Source of the DNA: Lautropia sp.
GTDB taxonomy: Bacteria; Pseudomonadota; Gammaproteobacteria; Burkholderiales; Burkholderiaceae_E
Direction of reading: 5' to 3'
Assembly (NCBI GenBank): GCA_030532895.1
Contig: JAUNKF010000001.1
Coordinates: 202,240-266,239 of the forward strand
Length of the DNA: 64,000 bases
Shown one piece after another: positions 22,313 through 32,885 of this stretch; position 1 is the stretch's first letter; every line of letters begins with the position of its first letter. Below the pieces are notes generated by a model. That model worked only from the letters and a program-made list of their open reading frames with translations, did no database searches and was not told where the DNA came from. Made by a program: the position numbers and the translations under genes.

Positions 22313-23551
22313 TCATTTCCGCGAAGCCACAATGCTGGCCCCCGCCATCCGGAACACGCCATCACGGCGCGCCAGCACCGAGGCACCACCGGCTGCCCCG
22401 ATGAAGTGATACCCACGGGCCACCTGGGTCGGCTTCAAGCGATCCCCAAAGCTGCCATCGGCCAACTGGCCGAAACCATTGCTGCCCCAGGCCCAGACCG
22501 TGCCATCGCGCTTGAGTGCGAGCGTATGCCCACCACCGGCGGATACCGACACGAAACCTTCACCGATCTTGACCGGACTGAAGCGGTCATCGCGCGTACC
22601 ATCCCCGAGCTGGCCCAACATGTTGCTGCCCCAGGCCCAGAGGCTGCCGTCCGCCTTGATGGCAAAGGACTGGGCGCGTGATGCCGTCACGGTCACATAC
22701 CCCTCGCCTATCTGAACCGGCTTCAACAGATCCTGATCATTGCCCGTGCCCAGACGGCCGGACTCGCCTCGGCCCCAGACCCAGAGCCGCCCCTGCCCGT
22801 CGATCGCCATCGAATAACCGGAGCCGGCAGCCACCTGCCGAAAGCCATGACCGATCTCGACCGGCCGGGCCGAGGTTTTGCGGGTGCCGTCACCCAGCTC
22901 ACCAAAACGGTTCTCGCCCCAGGCGAGCAAGGTGCCATCCTGTCTCACGGCCAGGCTATGCTGCTCACCCGCCGCAATGCTGATGATGTGCTCGGCCACC
23001 TGAACCGGGCGCCGTTCCGGCCTGGCCTCGGCCCTGCCCGTACCCAGTTGGCCCTGATGGTTGTCGCCCCAAGCCCACAGCGCCCCCCGCCGGTCGAGGG
23101 CCAGCGCATGAGCACCGCCCGCAACCACCGACCGATAGCCCTGCCCCGGCAGGGGCAGGAAACCGCCCGATTCGAGCATCGACATGCCAATGCCCAGCTG
23201 GCCACGGTCATTCATGCCCCGAGACCAGAGGCGCCCATCCCTACCCAGCACCAGCGTGAAGTCACGCGCATGCGACAAGCCCGCCACCGGCCCGATCAGG
23301 GCCGTGGGCAGCTCCCGCAAGGCATCCACCCGGAGTCCATCGACGGGTGGCAGGCGCGGCGTGGCGGCCTGCCCGGCCTGCTTGCCCCGAGGCTGCGGTG
23401 AGGAGCTGACGACGGTATCGGGTTCGCCCCAGGACTGGTAGGCCGCGCCCACGAAAGCCGTGATGCCCAGTACCCCTGCAAATCCCAGACCACTCAACAC
23501 CCCGCTCACGAGAACCTTGTGGGTTCTCTGCCGCATCATCGCCACCGTCAT
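22313..23551 (-). CDS. RCC1-repeat beta-propeller protein with N-terminal membrane anchor
   Basis: This 412-residue protein begins with one hydrophobic helix (about 13-38), then a Ser/Pro/Gln-rich linker, then a run of RCC1 repeats of about 50 residues. Six clear blades are seen, each with a core such as LWAWGDNHQGQLG or VWAWGSNGFGQLA, and a degenerate seventh at the C-terminus, enough for a closed seven-bladed propeller. RCC1 propellers bind proteins; the partner here is unknown. The helix suggests export and anchoring with the propeller outside the cytoplasm. No operon partner is obvious. Confidence 0.85.
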   Translation of the reverse strand: MTVAMMRQRTHKVLVSGVLSGLGFAGVLGITAFVGAAYQSWGEPDTVVSSSPQPRGKQAGQAATPRLPPVDGLRVDALRELPTALIGPVAGLSHARDFTLVLGRDGRLWSRGMNDRGQLGIGMSMLESGGFLPLPGQGYRSVVAGGAHALALDRRGALWAWGDNHQGQLGTGRAEARPERRPVQVAEHIISIAAGEQHSLAVRQDGTLLAWGENRFGELGDGTRKTSARPVEIGHGFRQVAAGSGYSMAIDGQGRLWVWGRGESGRLGTGNDQDLLKPVQIGEGYVTVTASRAQSFAIKADGSLWAWGSNMLGQLGDGTRDDRFSPVKIGEGFVSVSAGGGHTLALKRDGTVWAWGSNGFGQLADGSFGDRLKPTQVARGYHFIGAAGGASVLARRDGVFRMAGASIVASRK

Positions 23552-23758
23552 GCTCCCTTCAAGTCAGATGTCGTGATTCTGAAGGGACTGCCGCGCCCGG
23601 CCCGAGGCGCAAAGGCCGTCAAGGCGTCAACGGCGTGCGTGACGGGCTGTCTGGCACCCTGATGTCGAGCGCGAACAACAAAAGCGTCGCCCCGTGGCAA
23701 CGAGGCCATTCAATAAATGCCCCACCGTCCACCCGGCAAGCCCCCCGGCCCAGCTGCC

Positions 23759-25234
23759 TCAGCTTCGGCCAGCCGCTTCACGGCGCGCGGCTTCCATCCG
23801 CCGCAGGCTCTCCGGCGTCACATCACCGGTGGGGTAGATGCCATCGAAGCAGGACGCCTCGAAATCCTGGGCATGCACCCCTGCATCGAGCACGGATTTC
23901 TTCATCGCGGCAATCGACTGGTAGACGAGCGCATCGGCGCCGATCGCCTGGCGAATGGCCTCGTCATCGCGCTGATAGGCGATCAGCTCATCATGCGTCG
24001 GCATGTCGATGCCGTAGACGTTCGGATACAGCACCGGGGGCGCCGCCGAGGCAAAGAAGACCTTGTTCGCCCCGGCCTCGCGCGCCATCTGCACGATCTC
24101 GCGCGAGGTCGTGCCGCGCACGATCGAGTCATCGACCAGCAGCACGTTCTTGCCCTTGAACTCGATGCTCATCGCATTGAGCTTCTGACGCACCGATTTC
24201 TGCCGCACCGCCTGCCCCGGCATGATGAAGGTACGTCCCACATAACGGTTTTTGATGAAACCCTCGCGATAATCGAGGTTCAGGCAGCTGGCCAGCTGCA
24301 TGGCCGAGGGACGGGAGGTGTCAGGAATCGGGATCACCACATCGATGTCGCCTGTCCGCATCTGCTGGCGAACCGTCTCGGCCAGGTTCTCGCCGAGCTT
24401 CAAGCGGGCGTCATACACCGAGGCACCATCGAGCACCGAATCAGGCCGCGCAAAATACACATATTCGAAGATGCAGGGCGTGAGCGGCCCGGCCCTGTCA
24501 TACTGGCGGCTGTGAAAGCCCCCGTCCAGGTCGATGAAGATCGCCTCACCAGGCGCCAGATCGCGCACCAGTTTGAAGCCCATGCCTTCCAGCGCCACCG
24601 ACTCGGACGCCACCAGATACTCGGTACGACCATTGTCGCCTTCGGCCGTGCCGAAACAGATCGGGCGGATGCCGAGCGGATCACGAAAGGCCAGCAGGCC
24701 ATAGCCGGAAATTTCTGCCACACAGGCATAAGCCCCGGAAGCCCGCTGATGCAGCCCGGCCACTGCATCGAAAATCGTCTCGGGATCCAGCGACACCCCC
24801 TTGGCCCGCGCATCCAGCTCGTGAGCCAGTACGTTCAGCAGCACCTCCGAGTCGGAGTCGGTGTTGATATGCCGGCGGTCACGCCGGAACAGCTCCTGCT
24901 TGAGCGCTTCAGCGTTCGTCAGGTTGCCATTGTGAGCAAAGGTGATGCCAAAAGGCGCATTCACGTAAAAGGGCTGCGCCTCCTCGTGGCTCGACGACGA
25001 ACCAGCCGTGGGATAACGGACATGACCGATGCCCGAAAAACCGGGCAAGGCCCGCATGTTCCGCGTGCGGAACACGTCACGCACCAAGCCATTGCCCTTG
25101 TGCATGGCAAAGCCCTGTCCGTTGCAAGTGGTGATGCCGGCCGCATCCTGTCCCCGGTGCTGCAACAGCAGCAAGCCGTCGTACAGCAGCTGGTTGACGG
25201 CCGCGTTGCCCACCACGCCCAAGATTCCACACAT
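23759..25234 (-). CDS. purF: Amidophosphoribosyltransferase
   Basis: This 491-residue enzyme catalyses the first committed step of purine synthesis, making phosphoribosylamine from PRPP and glutamine. Cys2 of MCGILGVVG is the glutaminase nucleophile and no propeptide precedes it. The phosphoribosyltransferase motif is VLLVDDSIVRGTTSREI. GAGGG lies before the ATG at 25234. It follows cvpA as in many proteobacteria, but with a wide gap of 231 bases in which no gene is seen. Confidence 0.97.
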   Translation of the reverse strand: MCGILGVVGNAAVNQLLYDGLLLLQHRGQDAAGITTCNGQGFAMHKGNGLVRDVFRTRNMRALPGFSGIGHVRYPTAGSSSSHEEAQPFYVNAPFGITFAHNGNLTNAEALKQELFRRDRRHINTDSDSEVLLNVLAHELDARAKGVSLDPETIFDAVAGLHQRASGAYACVAEISGYGLLAFRDPLGIRPICFGTAEGDNGRTEYLVASESVALEGMGFKLVRDLAPGEAIFIDLDGGFHSRQYDRAGPLTPCIFEYVYFARPDSVLDGASVYDARLKLGENLAETVRQQMRTGDIDVVIPIPDTSRPSAMQLASCLNLDYREGFIKNRYVGRTFIMPGQAVRQKSVRQKLNAMSIEFKGKNVLLVDDSIVRGTTSREIVQMAREAGANKVFFASAAPPVLYPNVYGIDMPTHDELIAYQRDDEAIRQAIGADALVYQSIAAMKKSVLDAGVHAQDFEASCFDGIYPTGDVTPESLRRMEAARREAAGRS

Positions 25235-25465
25235 GGTTCAACCCTCACATGAACAAATTGTTAGCCAGCCTCAAAGCGGATGAAGCAGCAAGCCGCCAAT
25301 GGCACTGTGGCACGACATCGAACACGATCCGTGCCCGGCTGAAACGGTTTTCACGCGCCCTGATGCCCAGGCATCCCGCCACTGCGCATCGCCCAAACCC
25401 CACCGGGCGCACGTCGTGGCTGCCCCGAGGGGCTTTCGCCGCCACGCATGCGTGCATCACACGCG

Positions 25466-25957
25466 CTAGCCAGGCTGATACTGGTTCAACAACGCAAAAC
25501 CATTGGCCGCCAAGGCATCGAGCATCATGCGGCTGTGCGCCATCTGCCAGGCCGGTTCGGTATGAAAACCGAAGCGGTGCGCCAGCATGGCAGCCACCGT
25601 GATGATGACCACCGCACGGGCCGCGCCCAGCAACATGCCGAAGAAACGATCCAGGCCACCCAGGCCGATAGCCCTGAAACCGCGCGCCGTCAGTTGCCCA
25701 CCGATCTGCACCAACAGATAGACAAGCACGAAGGCCAGAATCTGGAAGACGACAATGGGGGCCGTGAACACGTCGCTCAGGAGGGGGGCGATGAAAGCCG
25801 CCAGCGGCCCGCACAACAGAAAGCCCAAAATCCAGGCACCCAACCCGAAACCCGTCCGGATGAATCCTCGCCAAAAACCCATCCCTGACGAAATCAGCAA
25901 CGTGAGGGCGATGAACCAATCCCAAAAGGTTGCACTGGCTGTGTAGGTGGAGAGCAT
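25466..25957 (-). CDS. cvpA: CvpA family membrane protein
   Basis: This 163-residue inner-membrane protein has four predicted helices (about 10-30, 32-50, 62-88, 98-122) and the GFWRGFIRTGFGLGAW signature after helix one. In E. coli CvpA is needed for colicin V production and bile resistance; its basic function is unclear. It sits between the SPOR-domain gene and purF, the usual order. Confidence 0.9.
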   Translation of the reverse strand: MLSTYTASATFWDWFIALTLLISSGMGFWRGFIRTGFGLGAWILGFLLCGPLAAFIAPLLSDVFTAPIVVFQILAFVLVYLLVQIGGQLTARGFRAIGLGGLDRFFGMLLGAARAVVIITVAAMLAHRFGFHTEPAWQMAHSRMMLDALAANGFALLNQYQPG

Positions 25958-26021
25958 GAGCAGTGGCGGGCGTGGTCAGAAAGGAAGCGCAAGGATCCAA
26001 GGCATCGTGGCGGCACCGGGG

Positions 26022-26903
26022 CTAGAGCGCGATCAGCGCGGCCGTGACGCCGGCCTGCTTCAACGTCTTTTGCGCCTTCTCGGCCTCTTCACGGGATTCG
26101 AAAGGGCCGATGCGCACGCGGATCCAGTCGCCATTGGCCGTCTTCACCGTCTCGTGATAGGCCGTCATGCCAGCCTTGCTGACGCGGTCAGAGGCCAGGC
26201 GAGCACTTTTCACATTGCTGTAGGCCCCCACCTGAACCAGGAAGCGGCGAACCTGGCGCTCGGGCCGCTTGGCCCCCGGCTTGGATGGATCCACCTGATC
26301 GATCAGGCGGGCCAGCACGTCCGGCCGCTCGGCTGGCGTCGGTGCCGGCTGACGCGTGGGCACCGGCGGTCGGAAAGGATCGGTCACCCGCCCCGAAGGC
26401 GCGGGGGCGCCGTTGGCGCCTGCTCGCTCCTGGGCAGTCGAGGGTGGCGTGCCTGCCGGCGCATCAGGGGCAGCGCCGCCGCGCCCCGCAGGGGGCGCAA
26501 ATACGGATTCGCGTGTTGGTTGCGAGGGTTGCGGGGCGGCTGGGGGCGGTGCGCTGGATGCAGTGGGCGCGGCAGCCCGTTCTTCGAGCATCACCAGACG
26601 GTCTGGTGTCTGGCTGGGTGAATCGGCCGGCACCTCGGCTTCGGCGCCGGTACCCAGGGCCGTGTCCGCGCCTGAACGGGTCGGCTCGCCGAAGCCCGCC
26701 ACCGCTTGCTGCTCGGTGACGATGGCAAGCGGCAGGTTGCGCTCGGCATTGCGTGGCTCCGACTCAAGCAGGATAGGCACGATGATGGCGGCTACCAGAC
26801 ACAATGCGATCGCGCCCACCAGACGGTGCCGAGCCTTCTTCTTCTCAGTGAGCGAAGCATCAGCGGTGCCGTCACTCATACTCCGGGATTTTTGGCGTGA
26901 CAT
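26022..26903 (-). CDS. SPOR-domain (DedD-like) cell-division protein
   Basis: This 293-residue protein has a cytoplasmic N-terminus, one membrane helix (about 27-45, HRLVGAIALCLVAAIIVPIL), a long Pro/Ala-rich periplasmic linker, and a C-terminal SPOR domain (about 218-293, RFLVQVGAYSNVKSARLASD) that binds denuded glycan at the division site. DedD sits next to cvpA in enterobacteria too. Its ATG shares one base with the folC stop. An alternative start at Met9 would shorten it slightly. Confidence 0.92.
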   Translation of the reverse strand: MSRQKSRSMSDGTADASLTEKKKARHRLVGAIALCLVAAIIVPILLESEPRNAERNLPLAIVTEQQAVAGFGEPTRSGADTALGTGAEAEVPADSPSQTPDRLVMLEERAAAPTASSAPPPAAPQPSQPTRESVFAPPAGRGGAAPDAPAGTPPSTAQERAGANGAPAPSGRVTDPFRPPVPTRQPAPTPAERPDVLARLIDQVDPSKPGAKRPERQVRRFLVQVGAYSNVKSARLASDRVSKAGMTAYHETVKTANGDWIRVRIGPFESREEAEKAQKTLKQAGVTAALIAL

Positions 26904-28234
26904 CAGTGTGAGCGCTGCGTTGTGGACGTTTCTTCACGGGCGGCCGGGATGGCGAGCGCCACGGTCAGAAATGAGCCAAAGACGATGATTCTATCATCGG
27001 CGTCAGCCCGAGACCGGGCCAGACGCAAACCATCAGCCGGCGAAGTGCTGCAGACGACGCTCTGCTCGATGCCCCGTTTGCGATCCACCTTGTCCTCGAT
27101 GCCCGCTGAGCGCAAATGCTCGGCCAGCATGTCTGCCGACATGCCTCGTGGCCCTGGCAGGTCGCAACAGATCCAATGATTGATTCGGCTTGCCATATGA
27201 TCGATCACCGACTGAATATCCTTGTCGGCCAGCATACCGAATACCGCATAAGTTGCCGGAAAGAAACCCATATGGTCGAGATTGTGCGCCAGATGGCCGG
27301 CCGCATGGGGGTTGTGCGCCACATCCAGGATGACGGTGGGCCGCCCCGGCAACACCTGGAAACGCCCCGGTATGTCGACGAGCGACAGACCACGGCGGAT
27401 GTCCTGGGCGCTCACGGGCAGCTCGGCCCGCATCGCCTGCAGGGCCGCCAGCACACCAGCGGCGTTCAGCAACTGGTTGGCACCACGCAAGGCGGGATAA
27501 GCCAAGCCGGCACGCCGTTGCCCCCGACCGCTCCAGGCCCACTGCTGGCGGTCGCCCGAGTAGTTGTAATCCCGGCCGAACAACCACAGGTCTGCACCGA
27601 TGGCCTCGGCATGGCGGATCAGGCTGGCGGGTGGCTGCGGATCACTGCAAATGGCGGGCCGGCCCGGCCGAAAGATGTGCGCTTTCTCCAGCCCGATCGT
27701 CTCCCGGTCGTTGCCCAGCCACTCGGCATGATCGATGTCCACCGAGGTGACGATCGCACAATGCGCATCCACCAGGTTGATCGCATCGAGCCGGCCACCC
27801 AGACCCACTTCGAGAATGACGGCATCGAGCGGTGCCTCGGCGAAAGCCAGCAGCGTCACCAGCGTGGTGAACTCGAAATAGGTCAACGAGATGTCACCAC
27901 GCGCCAGCTCCACCCGCTCGAAGAGCGGCAACAGCGCGGCGTCCGTCAGCATCTCCCCATTGATGCGCACCCGCTCATTGAAATCGATCAGGTGCGGAGA
28001 GGTATGGCAGCCAACCCGGTAACCCGCTGCCAGCAGGATCGATTCCAGCATGGCGCAGGTCGACCCCTTGCCATTGGTGCCCGCCACGACGAACTGCACG
28101 CCCGGCAACTGGATGCCAAGCTTGCGGTAGACCTGACCGATCCGCTCAAGCCCCAGGTCGATCGGTCGGCTGTGGCGGGTTTCCAGCAGGTTCAGCCACG
28201 CATCGAGCGTGGTGGGCAGCGTGAAGGCGCTCAT
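26903..28234 (-). CDS. folC: Dihydrofolate/folylpolyglutamate synthase
   Basis: This 443-residue bifunctional ligase adds glutamate to dihydropteroate and to folates. The ATP loop is VVAGTNGKGSTCAML (about residues 45-59), followed by GCHTSPHLIDFNERVRING and VGLGGRLDAIN. The C-terminal domain has VILDVAHNPHAA. It lies 29 bases after accD and overlaps the SPOR gene by one base, as expected for the accD-folC-dedD-cvpA-purF order. Confidence 0.97.
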   Translation of the reverse strand: MSAFTLPTTLDAWLNLLETRHSRPIDLGLERIGQVYRKLGIQLPGVQFVVAGTNGKGSTCAMLESILLAAGYRVGCHTSPHLIDFNERVRINGEMLTDAALLPLFERVELARGDISLTYFEFTTLVTLLAFAEAPLDAVILEVGLGGRLDAINLVDAHCAIVTSVDIDHAEWLGNDRETIGLEKAHIFRPGRPAICSDPQPPASLIRHAEAIGADLWLFGRDYNYSGDRQQWAWSGRGQRRAGLAYPALRGANQLLNAAGVLAALQAMRAELPVSAQDIRRGLSLVDIPGRFQVLPGRPTVILDVAHNPHAAGHLAHNLDHMGFFPATYAVFGMLADKDIQSVIDHMASRINHWICCDLPGPRGMSADMLAEHLRSAGIEDKVDRKRGIEQSVVCSTSPADGLRLARSRADADDRIIVFGSFLTVALAIPAAREETSTTQRSH

Positions 28235-28263
28235 TCGGTACGGGTCTCGGTGATGGTCGTCGA

Positions 28264-29181
28264 TCAGGCAGGACTGTCGGCCGCGGCTTCGACCTCCGGC
28301 TCAGGCTTCTGGATGAGCGGCGGCGGCAGCTTCTGCAACAGCGCCATCAGGCTCGCCAGTGTCTCACGCATGTCGCGCCGGTGCACGATCATGTCGATGG
28401 CACCCTTCTCCAGCAGGAACTCCGCCCGCTGGAAGCCCTCGGGCAGCTTCTCGCGCACGGTCTGCTCGATCACGCGTGGCCCGGCAAAGCCCACGAGCGC
28501 GTTCGGCTCGGCGATGACCACATCACCGAGGAAGGCGAAACTGGCCGACACGCCCCCCATCGTCGGATCGGTCAGCACGGAAAAATACGGCAGCCGTTCA
28601 GCTGACAACCGCGCCAGTGCCGCCGTGGTCTTGGCCATCTGCATCAACGACAGCAGCCCTTCCTGCATCCGAGCACCCCCCGAGGCGGCGATGGAAATGA
28701 ACGCGCAACGCTTCTCGATGGCACGCGCCACCCCGCGCGCGAAGCGCTCACCCACGACCGACCCCATCGAGCCACCCATGAACTCGAACTCGAAGCAGGC
28801 CACCACCACCGGCATGCCCTCGATCGTGCCCTCCATCACCACCAGCGCATCGGTTTCACCCGATGCATCGTTGGCCTGCGAGAGGCGATCGGTATATTTG
28901 CGCGAGTCCTTGAACTTCAGCGCATCCACCGGCCGGATGTTTTCGGCGATTTCCTTGTGGCTGCCCTCATCCAGCATTCGCTCGACGCGAAGCCGCGCGC
29001 GCAACCGCATGTGATGATCACACTTGGGACAAACGTTCAGGTTCTTCTCAAGCTCGGTGGAATACAGCACCGAGTCACAGGCCGGGCATTTGACCCACAG
29101 CCCTTCGGGCACCTGCTTGGCACGTGAGGCGCTGCTGGAACGTTTCAGCCCCGGCGGCAGGATTTTGTTAAGCCAGCTCAT
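28264..29181 (-). CDS. accD: Acetyl-CoA carboxylase carboxyltransferase subunit beta
   Basis: This 305-residue subunit, together with AccA, transfers the carboxyl group from biotin to acetyl-CoA. The N-terminal zinc ribbon has Cys32, Cys35, Cys51 and Cys54. The crotonase-type core includes [15 protein letters not shown] ([11 protein letters not shown]) and [18 protein letters not shown] precedes the start. It lies 38 bases after trpA. Confidence 0.97.
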   Translation of the reverse strand: MSWLNKILPPGLKRSSSASRAKQVPEGLWVKCPACDSVLYSTELEKNLNVCPKCDHHMRLRARLRVERMLDEGSHKEIAENIRPVDALKFKDSRKYTDRLSQANDASGETDALVVMEGTIEGMPVVVACFEFEFMGGSMGSVVGERFARGVARAIEKRCAFISIAASGGARMQEGLLSLMQMAKTTAALARLSAERLPYFSVLTDPTMGGVSASFAFLGDVVIAEPNALVGFAGPRVIEQTVREKLPEGFQRAEFLLEKGAIDMIVHRRDMRETLASLMALLQKLPPPLIQKPEPEVEAAADSPA

Positions 29182-29219
29182 AAAAGACGAACTCCTGTTC
29201 TGATGTCGGGGTCAGACCG

Positions 29220-30050
29220 TCAACGGGCCACCGCATCCATCGCGGTACGCACCTCACGCAACCAGGCTTCGGCGCGAGCCGGTGCATGGGGCACCTCTGC
29301 CGCCTCCAGCACCTCGATCAAGGCACTGCCGATGATGACTGCATCGGCAAAGGCTGCCACCTTGGCAGCCGTGACCGCATCCTTGATGCCGAACCCCACC
29401 CCCACGGGCAGCCCGACAGCCGCCTGGATGGCGGGTAGAACCTCGGCCACCGCGTCGATGTCCAGATGCCCTGCCCCCGTCACCCCTTTCAGCGACACAT
29501 AGTAAATGTAACCACTGCCGATCGCCGCCATCTGTTGGTAACGCGCCGCTGTGGAGGTGGGCGCCAACAGATAGATCAGATCGATGCCTTGCCCGTTCAA
29601 GGCTTCCGCATAGGGGGCAGCCTCTTCAGGCGGGCAGTCGACAGCCAGCACGCCGTCGATACCGGCCGAAGCGGCCGCTTCGGCAAATGCCTGGATGCCC
29701 ATCGATTCGATCGGGTTGCAGTAACCCATCAGCACGATCGGCGTCGTCTGGTTTTCGATCCGGAAAAGGCGCACCAGCTCCAGCACGTTCGCCAGGCTCA
29801 CGCCCGCCGCCAACGCGCGATCATTCGCACGCTGAATGGTTGGCCCATCGGCCGACGGGTCGGAAAACGGCACGCCCAGCTCGATGATGTCGGCCCCGCC
29901 CTTGACGAGTGCCCGCATCACGTCGAGCGCCACGGCCGGCTCGGGAAAGCCCGCCGTCACATAAGGCACGAGCGCCGCACGGCCCTCGGCCCGCGCCTGC
30001 TGAAAGACCGCGGCAATGCGCGGAGACAAGGTCTTGTCACGCTTCGTCAT
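29220..30050 (-). CDS. trpA: Tryptophan synthase alpha subunit
   Basis: This 276-residue TIM-barrel subunit cleaves indole-glycerol phosphate to indole. The signature [22 protein letters not shown] segment ([17 protein letters not shown]) holds the catalytic residues, with the loop [11 protein letters not shown] and [10 protein letters not shown] at the phosphate end. The start overlaps the trpB stop by four bases (ATGA), which couples production of the two subunits. Confidence 0.98.
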   Translation of the reverse strand: MTKRDKTLSPRIAAVFQQARAEGRAALVPYVTAGFPEPAVALDVMRALVKGGADIIELGVPFSDPSADGPTIQRANDRALAAGVSLANVLELVRLFRIENQTTPIVLMGYCNPIESMGIQAFAEAAASAGIDGVLAVDCPPEEAAPYAEALNGQGIDLIYLLAPTSTAARYQQMAAIGSGYIYYVSLKGVTGAGHLDIDAVAEVLPAIQAAVGLPVGVGFGIKDAVTAAKVAAFADAVIIGSALIEVLEAAEVPHAPARAEAWLREVRTAMDAVAR

Positions 30051-31258
30051 GCCCAGCTCTCTCCTTCTACGCTGTGTTGTGCCACCGTGTGCATGTCCTT
30101 GTCACCCCGGCCCGACAGGTTGACCAGAATGATCTGGTCAGGCCGCATCGACGGGGCCAGCCGAACCGCCTCAGCCAGCGCGTGGCTGGATTCCAGCGCC
30201 GGAATGATGCCCTCGATACGGCAGCAATCATGAAAGGCCCGCAGGGCTTGCTGGTCGTCGATCGGCACATACTGCACCCGCCCACTGTCATGCCACCAGG
30301 CATGCTCCGGCCCCACACCGGGATAATCCAGCCCGGCCGAGACGGAATGGGTGTCGATGATCTGGCCGTTGGCATCCTGCAGCACGTAGGTGCGATTGCC
30401 ATGCAGCACGCCAGGGCGGCCCTTCTGAAGCGAGGCGGCATGGTGCGGCGTGTCGATGCCGTCGCCGGCGGCCTCCACCCCCACGAGCCGGATGTCCGCC
30501 TCGTTCAGGTACGGATAGAAAATGCCGGCCGCATTCGAGCCGCCCCCCACGCATGCGATGATCACATCCGGCTGGCGGCCAGCACGCCGGGGCATCTGCT
30601 GACGGCATTCCTCACCGATGATCGACTGAAAATCGCGCACCATCATCGGATACGGGTGCGGGCCAGCCACCGTGCCGATGATGTAGAACGTGTCATCCAC
30701 ATGCGTGACCCAGGCACGAAGCGCCTCGTTCATCGCATCTTTCAGCGTGGCCGAGCCCGAGGTGACGGGCACCACCTTCGCGCCCAGCAGATTCATCCGG
30801 TAGACGTTCTGCTTCTGCCGAGCCACATCGTCGGCCCCCATGTAGACCGTGCAATCCATGCCGAAGCGGGCGGCCACCGTGGCCGTGGCCACGCCATGCT
30901 GGCCGGCTCCCGTTTCGGCAAAGATCCGACGCTTGCCCATGCGGCGCGCCAGCAGCGCCTGCCCCACCGTGTTGTTCACCTTGTGCGCGCCCGTGTGGTT
31001 CAGGTCTTCGCGCTTCAGGTAGATCTGAGCGCCGCCCAATTGCTCCGACCAGCGACGGGCGTGATAAACCGGGCTGGGACGCCCGACAAAGTGGGCCAGC
31101 TCCTCACGGAACTCGGCCTGAAAATCCGGATCCTGCCGATAATGCTCATACGCCTCGCGCAGCTCTGCCAGCGCGGCGATCAGCGTCTCGGACACGAAAA
31201 GACCGCCATACGGGCCAAAATGCCCTGACGCATCAGGTAAATCGTAAGTCATCGTCAT
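30047..31258 (-). CDS. trpB: Tryptophan synthase beta subunit
   Basis: This 403-residue PLP enzyme joins indole and serine. The PLP lysine lies in [15 protein letters not shown], the phosphate-binding glycine run in [12 protein letters not shown], and the [10 protein letters not shown] motif follows the PLP site. The start overlaps the trpF stop and its own stop overlaps trpA, so trpF-trpB-trpA form a coupled unit. A second in-frame ATG lies two codons inside. Confidence 0.98.
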   Translation of the reverse strand: MTMTYDLPDASGHFGPYGGLFVSETLIAALAELREAYEHYRQDPDFQAEFREELAHFVGRPSPVYHARRWSEQLGGAQIYLKREDLNHTGAHKVNNTVGQALLARRMGKRRIFAETGAGQHGVATATVAARFGMDCTVYMGADDVARQKQNVYRMNLLGAKVVPVTSGSATLKDAMNEALRAWVTHVDDTFYIIGTVAGPHPYPMMVRDFQSIIGEECRQQMPRRAGRQPDVIIACVGGGSNAAGIFYPYLNEADIRLVGVEAAGDGIDTPHHAASLQKGRPGVLHGNRTYVLQDANGQIIDTHSVSAGLDYPGVGPEHAWWHDSGRVQYVPIDDQQALRAFHDCCRIEGIIPALESSHALAEAVRLAPSMRPDQIILVNLSGRGDKDMHTVAQHSVEGESWA

Positions 31259-31992
31259 CCACGGCCCCGTTCGATATCGGCAGCCCTCGTCCGCGCATGC
31301 CTCGCATCCGCCTCAAGTACCGCTGCCATGAAACCTTCCATTTTAATCACGTCTTTCCGTCGTGCATCGTCGGCCTGGATGCCGCTTGACACATCGACGG
31401 CCACAGGCCGCACGTCGGCAATGGCCTGCCCCACGGTGCCGGCCGTCAGGCCACCCGCCAACACGATCGGCAAGGGTGCCGGACGCGGCAGCACCGACCA
31501 ATCGAAAGCATGGCCACTGCCCCCGAAGCCCTGGCTGGCGCTGTCGACCAGACAAGCCTCCACCACCGGATCGAAACCGGCCAGCGCCTGCCTCACCAGG
31601 CCAGGATCAGCCGGCACCCTGCCCTGAGCCAGATGTTCATGACGTGCATGTCCATCCTCCGTGGGGCGCGGGCCACCAATACGCAGCGCCTTCCAACAGG
31701 GCACGGGCAAATCGGCCAGCTCGGTAGCCAGCTCGTCACCATGGGCTTGCACCACATCCAGCCCCGCCTCGCGCACCCCCTGCATCAGCCATGCCCGCTC
31801 GGCGTTCACGAAAAGCCCTACCGCCCGAACCCATGAGGGCAGCCGTCGGCGCAGCCCGGCTGCCGCCTCAAAGCTCAGATAACGGGCACTTCTGGGATAA
31901 AAAACGAAGCCGACTGCATCAACCCCGATGGCCACGGCTGCATCCACATCCTCGGGCCGCACCAGGCCGCAGAATTTCACACGAGTTCGCAT
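31255..31992 (-). CDS. trpF: Phosphoribosylanthranilate isomerase
   Basis: This 245-residue TIM barrel carries out the third step of tryptophan synthesis. The catalytic cysteine is in [12 protein letters not shown] near the N-terminus, and the general acid aspartate in the C-terminal VDVSSGIQ region's partner segment. I start at the ATG at 31992 (MRTRVKFCG), which lies inside the end of truA (16-base overlap); the more upstream codons read truA in another frame. trpE, trpG, trpD and trpC are not in this window. Confidence 0.95.
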   Translation of the reverse strand: MRTRVKFCGLVRPEDVDAAVAIGVDAVGFVFYPRSARYLSFEAAAGLRRRLPSWVRAVGLFVNAERAWLMQGVREAGLDVVQAHGDELATELADLPVPCWKALRIGGPRPTEDGHARHEHLAQGRVPADPGLVRQALAGFDPVVEACLVDSASQGFGGSGHAFDWSVLPRPAPLPIVLAGGLTAGTVGQAIADVRPVAVDVSSGIQADDARRKDVIKMEGFMAAVLEADARHARTRAADIERGRG

Positions 31993-32885
31993 AGCGACAA
32001 CGCCTTCTCCTGAATGGGCAAGCGCCAATGCGGCTCGTAGCGCACCGAACGCAGATACAGACCACCGGCCGCAAAGGTGGGCGCCGCCGCCTGCCGGCTA
32101 CGCGCGGCCAGCACCTCGGCCAACCACTCGGACGGCCGGCGGCCATCGCCCACATAAACGAGTGAACCGACCAGATTGCGCACCATGTGATGCAAAAAGG
32201 CATTGGCCGTGAGCGACATCAGGATGAAAGCGCCATGACGCTCGATGCGCCAGGATTCGAGTGTGCGCACGGGCGAAGCAGCCTGGCATTCAGCCGCCCG
32301 GAAACTGCTGAAATCATGCGTGCCGATCAAGGGTTCCACCGCCACCTGCATTGCATCCACATCGAGCGGGCGATGCGTCCAGCCCGCCCGCCCCTGCCAC
32401 AGTGGGGGCGCTACCGGGCTGTCGATCAGCAGGTACCAGTAGGTTCTGGCCCTGGCACTGAAACGCGCATCGAAATCGGCCTCTGGCGGCAGCGGCACCG
32501 CCCAACGCATCGCAACATCATCAGGCAGATGCGCATTGGCGCCCCGCACCCAGGCTGTGGTCGGCCGATCGACCCCGACGGCGAATTCGATCACCTGCTC
32601 CAACGCATGCACACCCGCATCGGTGCGCCCGGCACAGCGGATGTCCACCGGCTCACCGGCCACCGCCGACAAGGCTGCCTCCACGGTCATCTGCACGGAC
32701 GGTTTGAGACCCGGCACCACAGGCTGCTTCTGCCAGCCGCAGTAGTGCCGGCCATCATAAGACAGACCGCACACCCAGCGCTGTCTCACTCGGTCTTGCG
32801 CGCTGCCCGGTGCCTTGTCCTGTGGCCTGTCCTGAACATTATCCTGCGCCTTGTCCTGCACGCCGTCTCGCATCCTGTCTTCCAT
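31977..32885 (-). CDS. truA: tRNA pseudouridine synthase A with repetitive N-terminus
   Basis: This enzyme makes pseudouridine at positions 38-40 of tRNA anticodon stems. The catalytic aspartate is in RCAGRTDAGVHAL; the core starts at RWVCGLSYDGRHYCGWQ. From the ATG at 32885 the product has 302 residues, of which the first 35 are a repetitive, charged QDK/QDN/QDR run not normal for the family. A GTG at 32789 would give a conventional start but lacks a clear ribosome site, so the start is uncertain. The trpF start lies inside its end. Confidence 0.92.
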   Translation of the reverse strand: MEDRMRDGVQDKAQDNVQDRPQDKAPGSAQDRVRQRWVCGLSYDGRHYCGWQKQPVVPGLKPSVQMTVEAALSAVAGEPVDIRCAGRTDAGVHALEQVIEFAVGVDRPTTAWVRGANAHLPDDVAMRWAVPLPPEADFDARFSARARTYWYLLIDSPVAPPLWQGRAGWTHRPLDVDAMQVAVEPLIGTHDFSSFRAAECQAASPVRTLESWRIERHGAFILMSLTANAFLHHMVRNLVGSLVYVGDGRRPSEWLAEVLAARSRQAAAPTFAAGGLYLRSVRYEPHWRLPIQEKALSLCELV

